Positions 17,392-27,300 of a DNA stretch of 64,000 nt are shown here, in pieces. The position numbers and the translations under genes are program-made. A model generated the notes under the pieces. It did not search any database, had not been told where the DNA came from, and saw only the letters and a list, made by a program, of their open reading frames with translations. Source of the stretch: Muriicola soli (lineage in GTDB: Bacteria > Bacteroidota > Bacteroidia > Flavobacteriales > Flavobacteriaceae); NCBI RefSeq assembly GCF_004139715.1, contig NZ_CP035544.1:1054001-1118000 (forward strand). Reading direction: 5' to 3'. Within the stretch, counting starts at the first letter, position 1, and each line of letters begins with the position of its first letter.

Positions 17392-19316
17392 TTAGAAAAT
17401 ACCTTGCTAAATATCTGATTAAATACGCCTCTAAATGGATCGTACTGGCTATCGATGTCACCATCGTGGCGGCGTCTTTTATCTTGTCATACTTTATTCG
17501 ATTCAACTTAAGCCTGAATTTTGAGGTGGAGTGGTTATTAATGCAATTGCCAGTGGTGATGTTAATTTCGGCTATTGCTTTTTTAATAACCGGCTCCTAC
17601 AAAGGCGTGGTCAGGCATACAGGGCAAAAGGATGTTTACAACCTGTTTAATGCCATCTGTCTTTCCAGTATCATTACTATCAGTTTTCTCATACTAAACA
17701 AAGAAATCAGTTTGTTAGAAGGGTTTACTATTCCCTTACCAATTATTATCTTTCACAGTCTGATCTCCTTTTTAATTCTTACGGCTTCGCGATATGTTTT
17801 TAAAAGTATGTATTACAGCCTTTCTAATCGAAATGTGGCTTACAAAAATGTCATTATTTACGGGGCGGGAGAATCCGGTATTTTAACGTATAACGCGCTT
17901 TCTGGGCAATCCAAAGAGAATATTCGTGTTTTGGGTTATATAGACCACTCCAAGCGGAAAATTGGAAAGCAGATCAACGGGATTCCTGTGTATGCAAAAG
18001 AAGCACTCACGGAACAATTTATAGCCCGGCACGGGGTTTCCGAGATAATTTTTTCCATTCAAAATATCAATTCTAAGAAACTGAGATCCCTGGTAGAAGA
18101 GTTGGTAGACCTTCCTGTACAGGTCAAGATCGTACCCCCAATACAGGATTGGATCAACGGCGAACTTAAGCTCTCTCAGATCAAAAAAGTACAGATTGAA
18201 GATCTGTTGGAAAGAACACCGATCAAAATCATCAATCAGCAAATTGGGAATGAATTGGCCGGGAAAACTATCTTCGTTACCGGCGGGGCCGGTTCTATTG
18301 GAAGTGAACTGGTAAGACAAATTGCATCTTACAGATACAAGACTCTTGTCATTATCGACCAGGCCGAATCTGCTTTGTACGACCTGCAACAGGAACTGAA
18401 ACAGGACGGGAAGCACAATTTTATTCCTTTAGTAGGGGATATTCGCGATAAAAACAGAATGAACACATTCTTCCAGGAACACCAACCGGACATGGTCTTC
18501 CACGCGGCAGCCTACAAGCATGTTCCACTGATGGAGTACAATGCTTATGAGGCGATCAAGATCAATGTGGCAGGAACAAAAGCTATAGCCGATCTCTCGG
18601 TTCAGTATAATGTAGGAAAATTTGTTTTGATTTCCACAGATAAAGCAGTAAATCCTACCAATGTGATGGGCGCTACCAAGAGGATTGCTGAGATCTATAT
18701 TGGTTGTAAACAACAGGAGGGAGTAACTAAATTTATTACCACTCGCTTTGGAAATGTCCTGGGTTCAAATGGATCTGTGATTCCATTGTTCAGGAAGCAG
18801 ATAGAAAAAGGAGGGCCCCTTACCGTCACTCACGAAGCCGTGACGCGGTATTTTATGACCATACCTGAGGCATCCCAATTAGTACTTGAGGCTGCGGTGA
18901 TGGGAGTAGGAGGGGAGATCTTTATCTTTGACATGGGTGAATCCGTAAAAATATTTGATCTGGCCAAAAACATGATCAAGTTATCGGGACTCCAATATCC
19001 CGAAGATATCGATATAAAAATTACAGGCTTACGTCCAGGAGAAAAACTCTATGAGGAATTACTGGCCAATGGGGAAAACACCTTGCCTACCCATCATAAA
19101 AAGATTATGATTAGTAAGACCCGAGATTTCAATGTTCAGAAGATGCGATCGAAAATAGACGAATTATGCGTTACTAATATGTTTTTTAACGGAAATCCGG
19201 TGGTGCTGATGAAAGAAATTGTTCCAGAATACGTATCTAACAACTCTGAATTAAGTAAATTCGATAAGAAAAAAGAATCACCTAAGAATATAGCAACCAT
19301 TAGCGAAAATTTTTAA
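17388..19316 (+). CDS. Membrane-bound UDP-HexNAc 4,6-dehydratase, CapD/WbpM/PglF-like
   Basis: A 642-residue protein: four N-terminal helices (residues ~10-130), a first Rossmann domain beginning VIIYGAGESGILTYNAL near 155, and the catalytic SDR domain beginning KTIFVTGGAGSIGSELVRQI near 290. LISTDKAVNPTNVMGATKR near 410 is the CapD-type active-site block, with Met where classical SDRs have Tyr. TRFGNVLGSNGSVIPLFRKQ follows. It removes water from UDP-GlcNAc to give the 4-keto-6-deoxy sugar, the substrate of the aminotransferase just upstream. This long form with helices is the standard family length. Confidence 0.92.
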   Translation: MIRKYLAKYLIKYASKWIVLAIDVTIVAASFILSYFIRFNLSLNFEVEWLLMQLPVVMLISAIAFLITGSYKGVVRHTGQKDVYNLFNAICLSSIITISFLILNKEISLLEGFTIPLPIIIFHSLISFLILTASRYVFKSMYYSLSNRNVAYKNVIIYGAGESGILTYNALSGQSKENIRVLGYIDHSKRKIGKQINGIPVYAKEALTEQFIARHGVSEIIFSIQNINSKKLRSLVEELVDLPVQVKIVPPIQDWINGELKLSQIKKVQIEDLLERTPIKIINQQIGNELAGKTIFVTGGAGSIGSELVRQIASYRYKTLVIIDQAESALYDLQQELKQDGKHNFIPLVGDIRDKNRMNTFFQEHQPDMVFHAAAYKHVPLMEYNAYEAIKINVAGTKAIADLSVQYNVGKFVLISTDKAVNPTNVMGATKRIAEIYIGCKQQEGVTKFITTRFGNVLGSNGSVIPLFRKQIEKGGPLTVTHEAVTRYFMTIPEASQLVLEAAVMGVGGEIFIFDMGESVKIFDLAKNMIKLSGLQYPEDIDIKITGLRPGEKLYEELLANGENTLPTHHKKIMISKTRDFNVQKMRSKIDELCVTNMFFNGNPVVLMKEIVPEYVSNNSELSKFDKKKESPKNIATISENF

Positions 19317-19325
19317 GTTTAAGCC

Positions 19326-20117
19326 ATGCTGAAATACAACATATCACTAGATCTACGGAAACAATTAACAAGAGGTTCCCTTATACTATTTTTTCTTATG
19401 CTATTTTCTTGTGGTTCAAAAAAAGATATTGTTTATTTTCAAGATACTGCAGATTTTGAAACTGTTGTTGGCGTCAACAGGGCAGTGCCAAAGTTTAAGA
19501 TAGATGATGAATTGGTCATAATAATTTCAACCCTTAATCCTGAGGCTAGTGTGCCTTTTAACCTTTACAGAAGAATAGGAGAAAGCGGCAGTGAATCAGA
19601 AGCCAGCCAGGTAACTTATCTTGTAGACGAGAAAGGAGAAATAGATTTTCCTGTCCTTGGTAAGATTGGGGTAGTAGGATTATCGACCGAAGAGCTGAGA
19701 ATTTCTCTTCAAGAGAAACTCTCAGATTATCTCAAGGATCCGATTATCAATATTCGCCTTCGAAACTTTACCGTAACTATATTAGGAGAAGTTAACCAAC
19801 CCGGGACCTATCCGGTAATTGGAGAGCAGATTTCTATTTTGGAAGCTTTAGGCTTAGCCGGTGATATTACAATTAAAGGTAAACGCGATAATATTCTGGT
19901 AATCCGAGATTTCAACGGAACCAAAGTATACAATCGTATTGATCTTTTATCAAAGAATGCTTTGGATTCACCGGCATATTATCTTACACAAAATGATGTA
20001 GTTTATGTTGAGCCTAACCAGTCAAAGGTAAGTGAATCTACTATTGATAGCAGAACGACAATTACTCTTTCAATTGTATCTTTGATTATTACAAGTACCC
20101 TTATTTTAACAAGATAG
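19326..20117 (+). CDS. Polysaccharide export lipoprotein, Wza/BexD family
   Basis: A 263-residue protein with a lipoprotein signal ending LFSCGSKKD (lipid-anchored Cys near residue 29). The Poly_export domain follows (YFQDTADFE, then DDELVIIISTLNPEAS and YLVDEKGEIDFPVLG). One SLBB domain comes next (NFTVTILGEVNQPGTYPV), and a C-terminal hydrophobic helix (TITLSIVSLIITSTLIL) resembles the outer-membrane helix of Wza. It forms the export channel through the periplasm and outer membrane with Wzc. It starts 9 bases after the dehydratase gene. Confidence 0.92.
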   Translation: MLKYNISLDLRKQLTRGSLILFFLMLFSCGSKKDIVYFQDTADFETVVGVNRAVPKFKIDDELVIIISTLNPEASVPFNLYRRIGESGSESEASQVTYLVDEKGEIDFPVLGKIGVVGLSTEELRISLQEKLSDYLKDPIINIRLRNFTVTILGEVNQPGTYPVIGEQISILEALGLAGDITIKGKRDNILVIRDFNGTKVYNRIDLLSKNALDSPAYYLTQNDVVYVEPNQSKVSESTIDSRTTITLSIVSLIITSTLILTR

Positions 20118-20138
20118 CTTTAAACATTAGTATTCTAA

Positions 20139-22532
20139 ATGGAGTTAAATACGACAGAACGAAATTCGGAATCTTTTGATTTTAAAGAATATTTACGAAA
20201 GTATACTAGACATTGGAAGTGGATTTTACTATCTGTTTTAATTTGCCTTGGTATCGCTTTTCTGGTGATGCGTTATGATATCCCGGAGTATCTAGCTCAG
20301 GCAAGCATAAGAATAAAAGATAGTGATTCGTCTTCTCAATTAAATGTCTTTCAAGATCTGGATGTATTTGCTAATCAAGACCAGAGCATTGTTGAAGATG
20401 AAATCTTGATTTTGAAATCCAGATCTTATTTAAAAGAAGTGGTAAGGCGGCTGAGTTTAAATAGGCGAATCTTTGTTAAAGGACAAATTATTGACAGTGA
20501 AATCTATAGAGATTCACCATTTAATTTCAATTTTATAGCTCCAGATTCGATAATAGAGGCAATGTCCTACGAATTTCATTTGAGAATAAGTTCTAAAGAG
20601 ACTTTTGGTTTCAGTCTTGATGACAGTGAAAACTTTACTTCTTTTCAATTTGGTAAAACAATCGAGACTCCAGCTGGAGAATTAATCATCACGCCAAATA
20701 TGGAGGATATTGGTGACCTTTATGGTAATCAATATCGGATAGTGATTTCACCTGTGACCAGAGTTGCTCAAAACTATAAGGATCGAATTTCCATATTACC
20801 TGAGGAGAAAGGTTCTATGGTTTTGGGTATTTACCTACGTGATCCTGTTCTTCAACGCGCCAAAGATGTAATCAACACACTCATTCAAGTTTACAATGAA
20901 AGCACAATATCAGATAAAAAAGCTATAGCAGACAAAACCTCGAGTTTTATAAACGATAGGATTAATAGTCTCTATGCAGAATTGTCTACGGTAGATCAGA
21001 CAGCAGAGGAGTTTAAATCTGACAGGCGCTTACCAGATATTGAATCTCAGTCTAGTTTAAACCTTTCCGAAGGTGCCCTATACGAAGGTGAATTACAAAA
21101 AACCGAAATACAATTGGATATCGCCTCCTCCATGAGGGATCTGGTCAATAACACAGAAGGATACGAATTGCTACCTTCAAACATCGGATTGGAGGATCTT
21201 TCAATTGCAGAAACGACTTTGAAATACAATGAATTAGCGTCTACCAGAAAACGCCTTCTAGAAAGTTCTAGTGAGAATAATCCTGTTATAAGAAATCTCG
21301 ACCAACAATTGGAAAGTTTGAAAGCGAACATGAGTTCGAGTTTAAGCAGCATGACGAATAATCTGAATTTGGAACGAAATAGTCTGAGTAAGCGACTTTC
21401 CAATATAAATTCACGCCTATACTCTGCTCCCAAGAATGAACGAACACTAAGGGATATTACACGAAAGCAAGAAACCAAGGAAGCCCTATATCTATATTTA
21501 CTTCAAAAACGAGAAGAATCTCAAATTGCCTTCGCTTCTGCTGAGGCAAAAATTAAAACGATTGATCCTGCCTATTCCCTAACTAATGGTCCAGTCGGGA
21601 TGGATAAACGCATAATTTATCTAGGATCTATACTAATTGGATTATTAATACCATTTTCCATTATTTACGTGAATGACTTATTAGATACTAAAATTCACAA
21701 TAAATTGGATCTGGAAAAATTGGCCCAGGATCTTCCTGTTCTAGGGGAGTTGCCAAAAGTAGGTAAAAGACAAAAAAAGATAATTCAAGAGGAAGATCGT
21801 TCAATTCTTGCTGAATCCATGAGAATTTTACGTACAAACCTAGATTACCTCCTTAAACTAAAAGAGGGCACAGATAAAAAAAATAATATCATCTTTGTGA
21901 CTTCTAGTGTCTCTGGGGAAGGAAAGACATTCCTTGCTGCTAATTTAGGCGTTGTGCTGGCAAATTCTGGTAAAAAAGTGGCTATAGTAGGCGCGGATAT
22001 ACGAAATCCTAAACTATCAACATTTGTAAAGGAGAATAGCTCGTCGTCAAATCAAAAGCAATCAGAATCCTTTGATGACCGATTAGGACTTACTGAGTTT
22101 CTTTTTAATAAGTCTCTTGATCCAGATGATTTGATAACAAGGATTGAGGTGAATAAAACTAAGTTGGACTTAGTGCGTTCAGGTAAGATACCTCCCAATC
22201 CCGCCGAATTATTATTAAGTCCACGATTAGAGAGCTTTTTTAATTCCCTATCAGAGGATTATGATTATGTTATTGTTGATACTGCGCCACTTCTAGTAGT
22301 TTCTGACACCTTGGTAATCTCCAAATACGCAAATTATATACTATATGTGGTTAGGGCAGGAAAAACGGAGAAAAAGGTAATTGATTTTCCGATAAAACTT
22401 GCCAATGAAGGGAAGCTAAAGAATTTTTCCTTTGTTATCAATGGTGTTGAAAATTCTAATCTTGGCTATGGAGGAAAATATGGATATGGGTATTCATCAA
22501 AGAAAAAGAGTCGATGGTACCAGAGGGCTTAA
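20139..22532 (+). CDS. Wzc-type tyrosine-protein kinase / polysaccharide co-polymerase
   Basis: A 797-residue protein. Residues ~20-45 form the first membrane helix, the periplasmic Wzz-like domain with long coiled-coil character runs to ~490, and IIYLGSILIGLLIPFSIIYV is the second helix. The cytoplasmic BY-kinase has Walker A SSVSGEGKTFLAANLG near 590, Walker A' VAIVGADIRNP near 615, and Walker B YDYVIVDTAPLLVVSD near 708. The tail holds the autophosphorylation Tyr cluster (NLGYGGKYGYGYSSKK). It controls chain length and export with Wza. Its last 4 bases overlap the 3' end of the opposing YwqE-type phosphatase gene. Confidence 0.94.
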   Translation: MELNTTERNSESFDFKEYLRKYTRHWKWILLSVLICLGIAFLVMRYDIPEYLAQASIRIKDSDSSSQLNVFQDLDVFANQDQSIVEDEILILKSRSYLKEVVRRLSLNRRIFVKGQIIDSEIYRDSPFNFNFIAPDSIIEAMSYEFHLRISSKETFGFSLDDSENFTSFQFGKTIETPAGELIITPNMEDIGDLYGNQYRIVISPVTRVAQNYKDRISILPEEKGSMVLGIYLRDPVLQRAKDVINTLIQVYNESTISDKKAIADKTSSFINDRINSLYAELSTVDQTAEEFKSDRRLPDIESQSSLNLSEGALYEGELQKTEIQLDIASSMRDLVNNTEGYELLPSNIGLEDLSIAETTLKYNELASTRKRLLESSSENNPVIRNLDQQLESLKANMSSSLSSMTNNLNLERNSLSKRLSNINSRLYSAPKNERTLRDITRKQETKEALYLYLLQKREESQIAFASAEAKIKTIDPAYSLTNGPVGMDKRIIYLGSILIGLLIPFSIIYVNDLLDTKIHNKLDLEKLAQDLPVLGELPKVGKRQKKIIQEEDRSILAESMRILRTNLDYLLKLKEGTDKKNNIIFVTSSVSGEGKTFLAANLGVVLANSGKKVAIVGADIRNPKLSTFVKENSSSSNQKQSESFDDRLGLTEFLFNKSLDPDDLITRIEVNKTKLDLVRSGKIPPNPAELLLSPRLESFFNSLSEDYDYVIVDTAPLLVVSDTLVISKYANYILYVVRAGKTEKKVIDFPIKLANEGKLKNFSFVINGVENSNLGYGGKYGYGYSSKKKSRWYQRA

Positions 22533-23269
22533 TAAAAGTTATCGATGTTTCGGTTGATCAGAGGTAATATTTTTTGTAAGCTCTTTGTTGATATCTGTAT
22601 TTCCTTTAATGCCTTTATATGTCTCAGAGAATGCACGTCCGTACCCAGAAATTCGTAAGCATCCTTTTCTAATAGATCATATGCTGTTCTCGACACACTT
22701 CTGCCATAATAATTGCCCAAAGACAGAAGGTTTAATTGAAATTTTATTCCAAGATCTTTATATGCCGCAAATACCTGTGGTGTTTGATGCAAATACACGT
22801 ATCGTTCTGGGTGAGCTAATATAGTAAAGTAGCCTGCTTGGGCACACTTAACAATGGCACTTTTAAAATTAATAGCAGGCTGTAAATAGGACATTTCCAC
22901 AAGTAAATAATTAGATGGAAGCGGCATAGTCTTCCCTTCTTGAAGTAATTTTTCAAAGCTGCCATCAATCATGTGTTCAGCTGCGGCAGCTAAGGCAATA
23001 TGCTTTTGGCCTTTGCGCAACAACTCGGACTTCAATCGAGTAAGAGCATTTTCAATGGTTTTTGGGGTATTCGGATAATAGTCGTTCATGATATGAGGCG
23101 TTGCAATAAAGTTGGTGACCCCAAACAATTCAAATTCTTTAATTAATGCCATAGATTCCTCCACCGTTTTAGCTCCATCGTCAATTCCTGGTAGAATGTG
23201 ATTATGGATATCTACGAAGCCTTTTAAGTGATCTATTAAAAAATTCTTCTTCAGAAAAATATGAAACAC
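22529..23269 (-). CDS. YwqE/CpsB-type PHP-domain tyrosine-protein phosphatase
   Basis: About 246 residues of a manganese-dependent PHP phosphatase that should dephosphorylate the Wzc kinase. Metal ligands are visible in GFVDIHNHILPGIDDGA (H-x-H), TPHIMNDYYPN, LLVEMSY, ILAHPERY and FLGTDVHSLRH. I place the start at the GTG at 23267-23269, giving MFHIFLKKNFLIDHL, which matches the family's N-terminus. The longer TTG start at 23290 would fall inside a -7-like box. Convergent with wzc, overlapping it by 4 bases, so kinase and phosphatase are separately transcribed. Confidence 0.9.
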   Translation of the reverse strand: MFHIFLKKNFLIDHLKGFVDIHNHILPGIDDGAKTVEESMALIKEFELFGVTNFIATPHIMNDYYPNTPKTIENALTRLKSELLRKGQKHIALAAAAEHMIDGSFEKLLQEGKTMPLPSNYLLVEMSYLQPAINFKSAIVKCAQAGYFTILAHPERYVYLHQTPQVFAAYKDLGIKFQLNLLSLGNYYGRSVSRTAYDLLEKDAYEFLGTDVHSLRHIKALKEIQISTKSLQKILPLINRNIDNFY

Positions 23270-23287
23270 CTTAAATTCGGTTTTTAG

Positions 23288-23295
23288 CAAAATTA
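23288..23295 (-). promoter_or_regulatory. Putative -7 box (TAATTTTG) for the YwqE-type gene
   Basis: CAAAATTA on the plus strand reads TAATTTTG on the minus strand, matching the Bacteroidota -7 consensus TAnnTTTG. Transcription would begin near 23281, giving a short leader before the GTG at 23269. No TTG was found at the usual -33 spacing, so support is partial. Confidence 0.4.
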
Positions 23296-23584
23296 GCGTT
23301 TATCCTCAAGGAATACCTTATTTAGGAAACAATAACGAAGATTCCTGAACGTCTAATTATTAATTGGAGGTTAGCGTATTTTTCGATTAGTAGATATTTT
23401 GATTTCAAGTATTGGATTGTAAATTATTTATTTAAATATTTTTATTAATATAACTTTCAGTAGATATGGGCTTTTTTATGAGCTGAATACAAAGAGTCAT
23501 ATTTCATTAGGACGAACAACATTAAAAGGGGATTCAAAGGTGGTCTGGAATAATATCACCAATAATACTTTCTAGACTAACTTA
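23296..23584. other. AT-rich intergenic spacer between EPS and NRPS-PKS loci
   Basis: The space between the PPTase stop (minus) and the YwqE region. No open frame of interest, no clear hairpin-plus-T-run terminator and no repeat were seen. The YwqE transcript would run away from it; the NRPS operon transcript ends in it. Confidence 0.5.
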
Positions 23585-24349
23585 TTAATCTGACTTAAAT
23601 TTTGGCAACGGAGCAAAAAAAAGTCTCCTTTGTGCGTAATTATTATTTTGAAAGGCTATTGCTCCAATATGATTTTCATCAACATCAAAGCTCCGGACAT
23701 GTATTTTTTTAAGATTACCTATTAATGATGAATCTACAGTATGCAAACCGTCCAAAGTAGGTATTTTTACAGTCTCACTATCAAGTCCCTTACCTGATGC
23801 TTTGACGATAGCCTCTTTTCTTGTCCAGTACTTATAAAAGGCATATACCTCATTTTCAGCATTAATTATGGAATCTATTTCTTTAGCACCGAATACGTTG
23901 GGTAAAATTTCCATAAAATCAAATTGATCATTCAAATATTCAATGTCAATACCAACCGGGCAGTTAGCTATAGCAATTAATCCATAAGCGCCCGCGTGAG
24001 AGACATTGAAATGAATAGAAGGATATGATGGTATAAAAGGCTTTTGATTGACAGATGACTCCAGCTTTATTTTATTGATAGTCAATCCTGTTCGTTCAAC
24101 AAGAAGGAGTTTTAATAGTATTCTGCAAATTATAAATCTATGCTTGTCTTCTTCAAAACGATATTTATTTGAACGTTCACGCTCAGATTTTGTTAAATAT
24201 AACTTGGCATCGCTTACCAATGGAACATACGATGCAATTTTTATTTTGTACAAACGTATTGGTTCACAGTCCTCTGTATCAATGCCGATGTTTATCGTAG
24301 ATAAATGTACTGAATTGCACAAAATATCAGACTTGTTACTCTGCTTCAT
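23585..24349 (-). CDS. Sfp-type 4'-phosphopantetheinyl transferase
   Basis: A 254-residue protein that converts apo- to holo-carrier proteins by attaching the phosphopantetheine arm from CoA to the Ser of PCP/ACP domains. Motifs: KYRFEEDKHRFIICRILLK, then HFNVSHAGAYGLIAI (P2), VGIDIEYL with metal-binding D and E, and YKYWTRKEAIVKASGKGL (W-x-x-K-E-A). Length suits the Sfp subclass. Its start lies inside the last 14 bases of the NRPS gene, so the two are translationally coupled. It is the dedicated activator of the three carrier domains upstream in the operon. Confidence 0.93.
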   Translation of the reverse strand: MKQSNKSDILCNSVHLSTINIGIDTEDCEPIRLYKIKIASYVPLVSDAKLYLTKSERERSNKYRFEEDKHRFIICRILLKLLLVERTGLTINKIKLESSVNQKPFIPSYPSIHFNVSHAGAYGLIAIANCPVGIDIEYLNDQFDFMEILPNVFGAKEIDSIINAENEVYAFYKYWTRKEAIVKASGKGLDSETVKIPTLDGLHTVDSSLIGNLKKIHVRSFDVDENHIGAIAFQNNNYAQRRLFFAPLPKFKSD

Positions 24350-27300
24350 AATTGTCTAATACTTCTTGAAGCTTATTTGCAAATTCTTCAACAACAGGAG
24401 ATAAGAACATTTCCGAATGATTTCCAGGCAAAGTATGCTTTCGAATACCTCCTTTGGCAACTTGTTTCCAGCCCAGGTATTTATAATCGTGCGCGAAATA
24501 AATGTTCTTGGAAGATCTAAATAAATCTACAGCCATATTCTCAGGTTCTATGCTATAACGCATAAAGGCCCGATTATGCATCTTATCAATCCTTGAAGTG
24601 CGGTTAAACTGTAATTGGCGTTGCTTTTCGCTTCCAAGTCTAATTCTCAAAAATAATCCATTGAAATATATCTTAAGTAATTGCACCCTTCTCTCAAAAT
24701 TCTTCTTACTACTAAACATATTGAATACCATGAATATCAATTGCGCTATGGCATAGAGAAACCAGGTAAACTTTTTTAAGATGGGATTTTTAAAATAATA
24801 ATTAGGATAGACATAGGAGTCGAATAAAGATAATGTCTTAACCACTTTACCCTTAGCTCTTAATTGTTTTGCCATCTCATAGGCAATGACACCCCCCATA
24901 GAAAAGCCTGCCAGGTTGATAGGTTTTTCAGGGCATATTGACAAAATCTCGGAGATATAATGGGCAGCCATATCTTCTATGGAATCATGGGGTTCCACCT
25001 CTCCACTCAATCCTTTGGCCTGTAATGCATATACAGGCTGGTCTTCAGCTAGATTTTCCGCAAGAGTTTTAAATATTAAGACGTTGTAGTTGGCTCCATG
25101 AACTATGAATATTGGGTTTTTGCTTCCATTTGTATTTAGTGGAACTAAAGAATCCCATGAGATATATTCCTTATTCATGTAGGCCGCTAATTTTGAAATG
25201 GTCGGATATTCCAATAAAGCAGCCAAGGGCAATCTATTTCCAGTCTGTTTTTCAATTTGCGACATTATTCTGACTGCCAAGAGCGAGTGTCCGCCTAACT
25301 CAAAAAAGTCATTATGACGATCTATTTTTTCGATATTTAAGACATCTTGCCAAATGGTTGAAATAATTTTTTCAGATTCTGTTAGATCAGCAGTTTCCTG
25401 TTTGTCTGTTTTAAATAAAATTGAATTAGTTAATGTTTTTCGATCTATTTTTCCATTTAGGGTTGTGGGAAATTCATCCATAAAAACAAATCGATGAGGA
25501 ACCATATGGGCGGGAAGCGTTTCCTTTAGATAGGTTTTCCAATGATCAATATTGTCATTAGAAATCTTTTCTGAATTCTTTGGAATTATATTCGCCACCA
25601 GAAGATCATTATTTACAACTACGACGGAAGAATTTACATCATCAAGAGAATCTAAAACTTGTTCAATCTCAGACAATTCAATTCTATGACCTCTGATCTT
25701 AACTTGTTGGTCGATTCTACCTAAGCATTGAACTTCTCCTGAGAGAAGCAACTTCCCTAAATCTCCTGTTCTATATAAAACCGAAGTCTTATTGAAAGGA
25801 TTAGAGATAAACTTCTCATTGGTTAATTCTGGACGTTTCCAGTACCCTTCAGATACACCATCTCCCGCAATACAGATTTCCCCGATAGTATTTGGAGGAA
25901 CTAAGTTTCCCTGCTCATTCAGAATATATAGCTGGGTATTAGCGATGGGATGCCCTATGGTTATAACACTATCTTCTTTTCCTATTTGTTTGACTGAAGA
26001 CCAAATTGTAGTTTCCGTTGGACCATATACATTCCATAACTCATTTACTCGATCCAATATCTTCTTTGCCAATCCCAAAGGAAGGGCCTCACCACCACAT
26101 ACCGCTTTAATTGATAAATGCCGATCCCATCCAACATCCAACAACATTTGCCAGCTAGTAGGTGTTGCTTGCAACATGGTTATATTTTCATTTTCTAATA
26201 GTTCCAACAGCAAACGACTATCTTTTGCCGTCTCATCGTCAGCCATTACCAATGTCGCTCCTTTTAATAGAGGAAGAAATATTTCTAATCCTGCAATGTC
26301 AAAAGATATGGTAGTTATTGAAAGCAGTCTGTCTGATTCCTCAATTCCTGGTTCACTCATCATACTAAATAAGAAGTTTACCAGGTTTTTGTGGGTAACC
26401 ATTACCCCTTTTGGCTTACCTGTAGACCCGGAGGTATACATCAAATATGAAATGCGACCCGTGTCAACCGAAACATTTGGTGGCGTATTGGGGTATTGAG
26501 CCAAACTTGAAAACAGTTCTTCAATAGACAGAACTTTTGAATCTGTTGTAAACGACTTTAAGAAATCCTTTGTGGTAATTAGAAATTTGGACTCCGAATC
26601 TTTGAGCATAAAATCTAAGCGAGCTGAAGGATAATTTGGATCTAACGGTATATATGAGGCACCACATTTCATTATAGACAGCAAGGTTACTACTAATTCT
26701 ATTGAACGCGGTAAAGCCACTGCAACATGATCCATAGGTTGCACGCCATGTTCAATTAGATTTTGAGATAGCTGATTTACCTTTTTCTCTAGTTCTTCAT
26801 AGGTGATCACCTCGTGTCCAAACTTTATTGCCTCCTTATTAGAAAATACTTTTGCCTGTTTGGATATAAGCTCATGCAAAGGAATATCCGGATAAGTAAC
26901 TGAAGTATCGTTTAATTTATTAAAAGATTGATTATCAACTTCTGTTAAATCTCCAATGGCTATATCCGGGTTATCAGTAATCCTATTCAGAACCTCCTTA
27001 AAAGAACCCATCATTTGTTCTACGGACTCAGAACTAAATAGTGTGCTATTATAAGACCATTCCAAAATGAGCTCCTCTTCTGATCCCATTGCATTCAGGA
27101 AAAGCTCAAAGGATTCAAAAGTTCTTGGGTTACTAATAAGCTCGTAATCAAGACCAGCAAAGGAAACATTACTAGTCATTCCAAAATCTATATTGAAAAC
27201 AACGGGAACCAATGGAACTCTGGAAGGGTCTCTGGAGACATTAAGTTTTTGGAGTAATTGACCAAAGCTAAATTGCTGATGATCATAAGCGTCGAAAAGT

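Noticed and set aside
17883-18416. A 177-codon minus-strand frame inside the dehydratase gene
   Set aside because: It is the shadow of the conserved CapD-like protein and shows no known motif.
25792-26499. A 235-codon open frame on the plus strand inside the NRPS gene
   Set aside because: It lies wholly antisense to the A domain of the C-A-PCP-TE protein, whose motifs are complete; no family features were seen in the antisense product.
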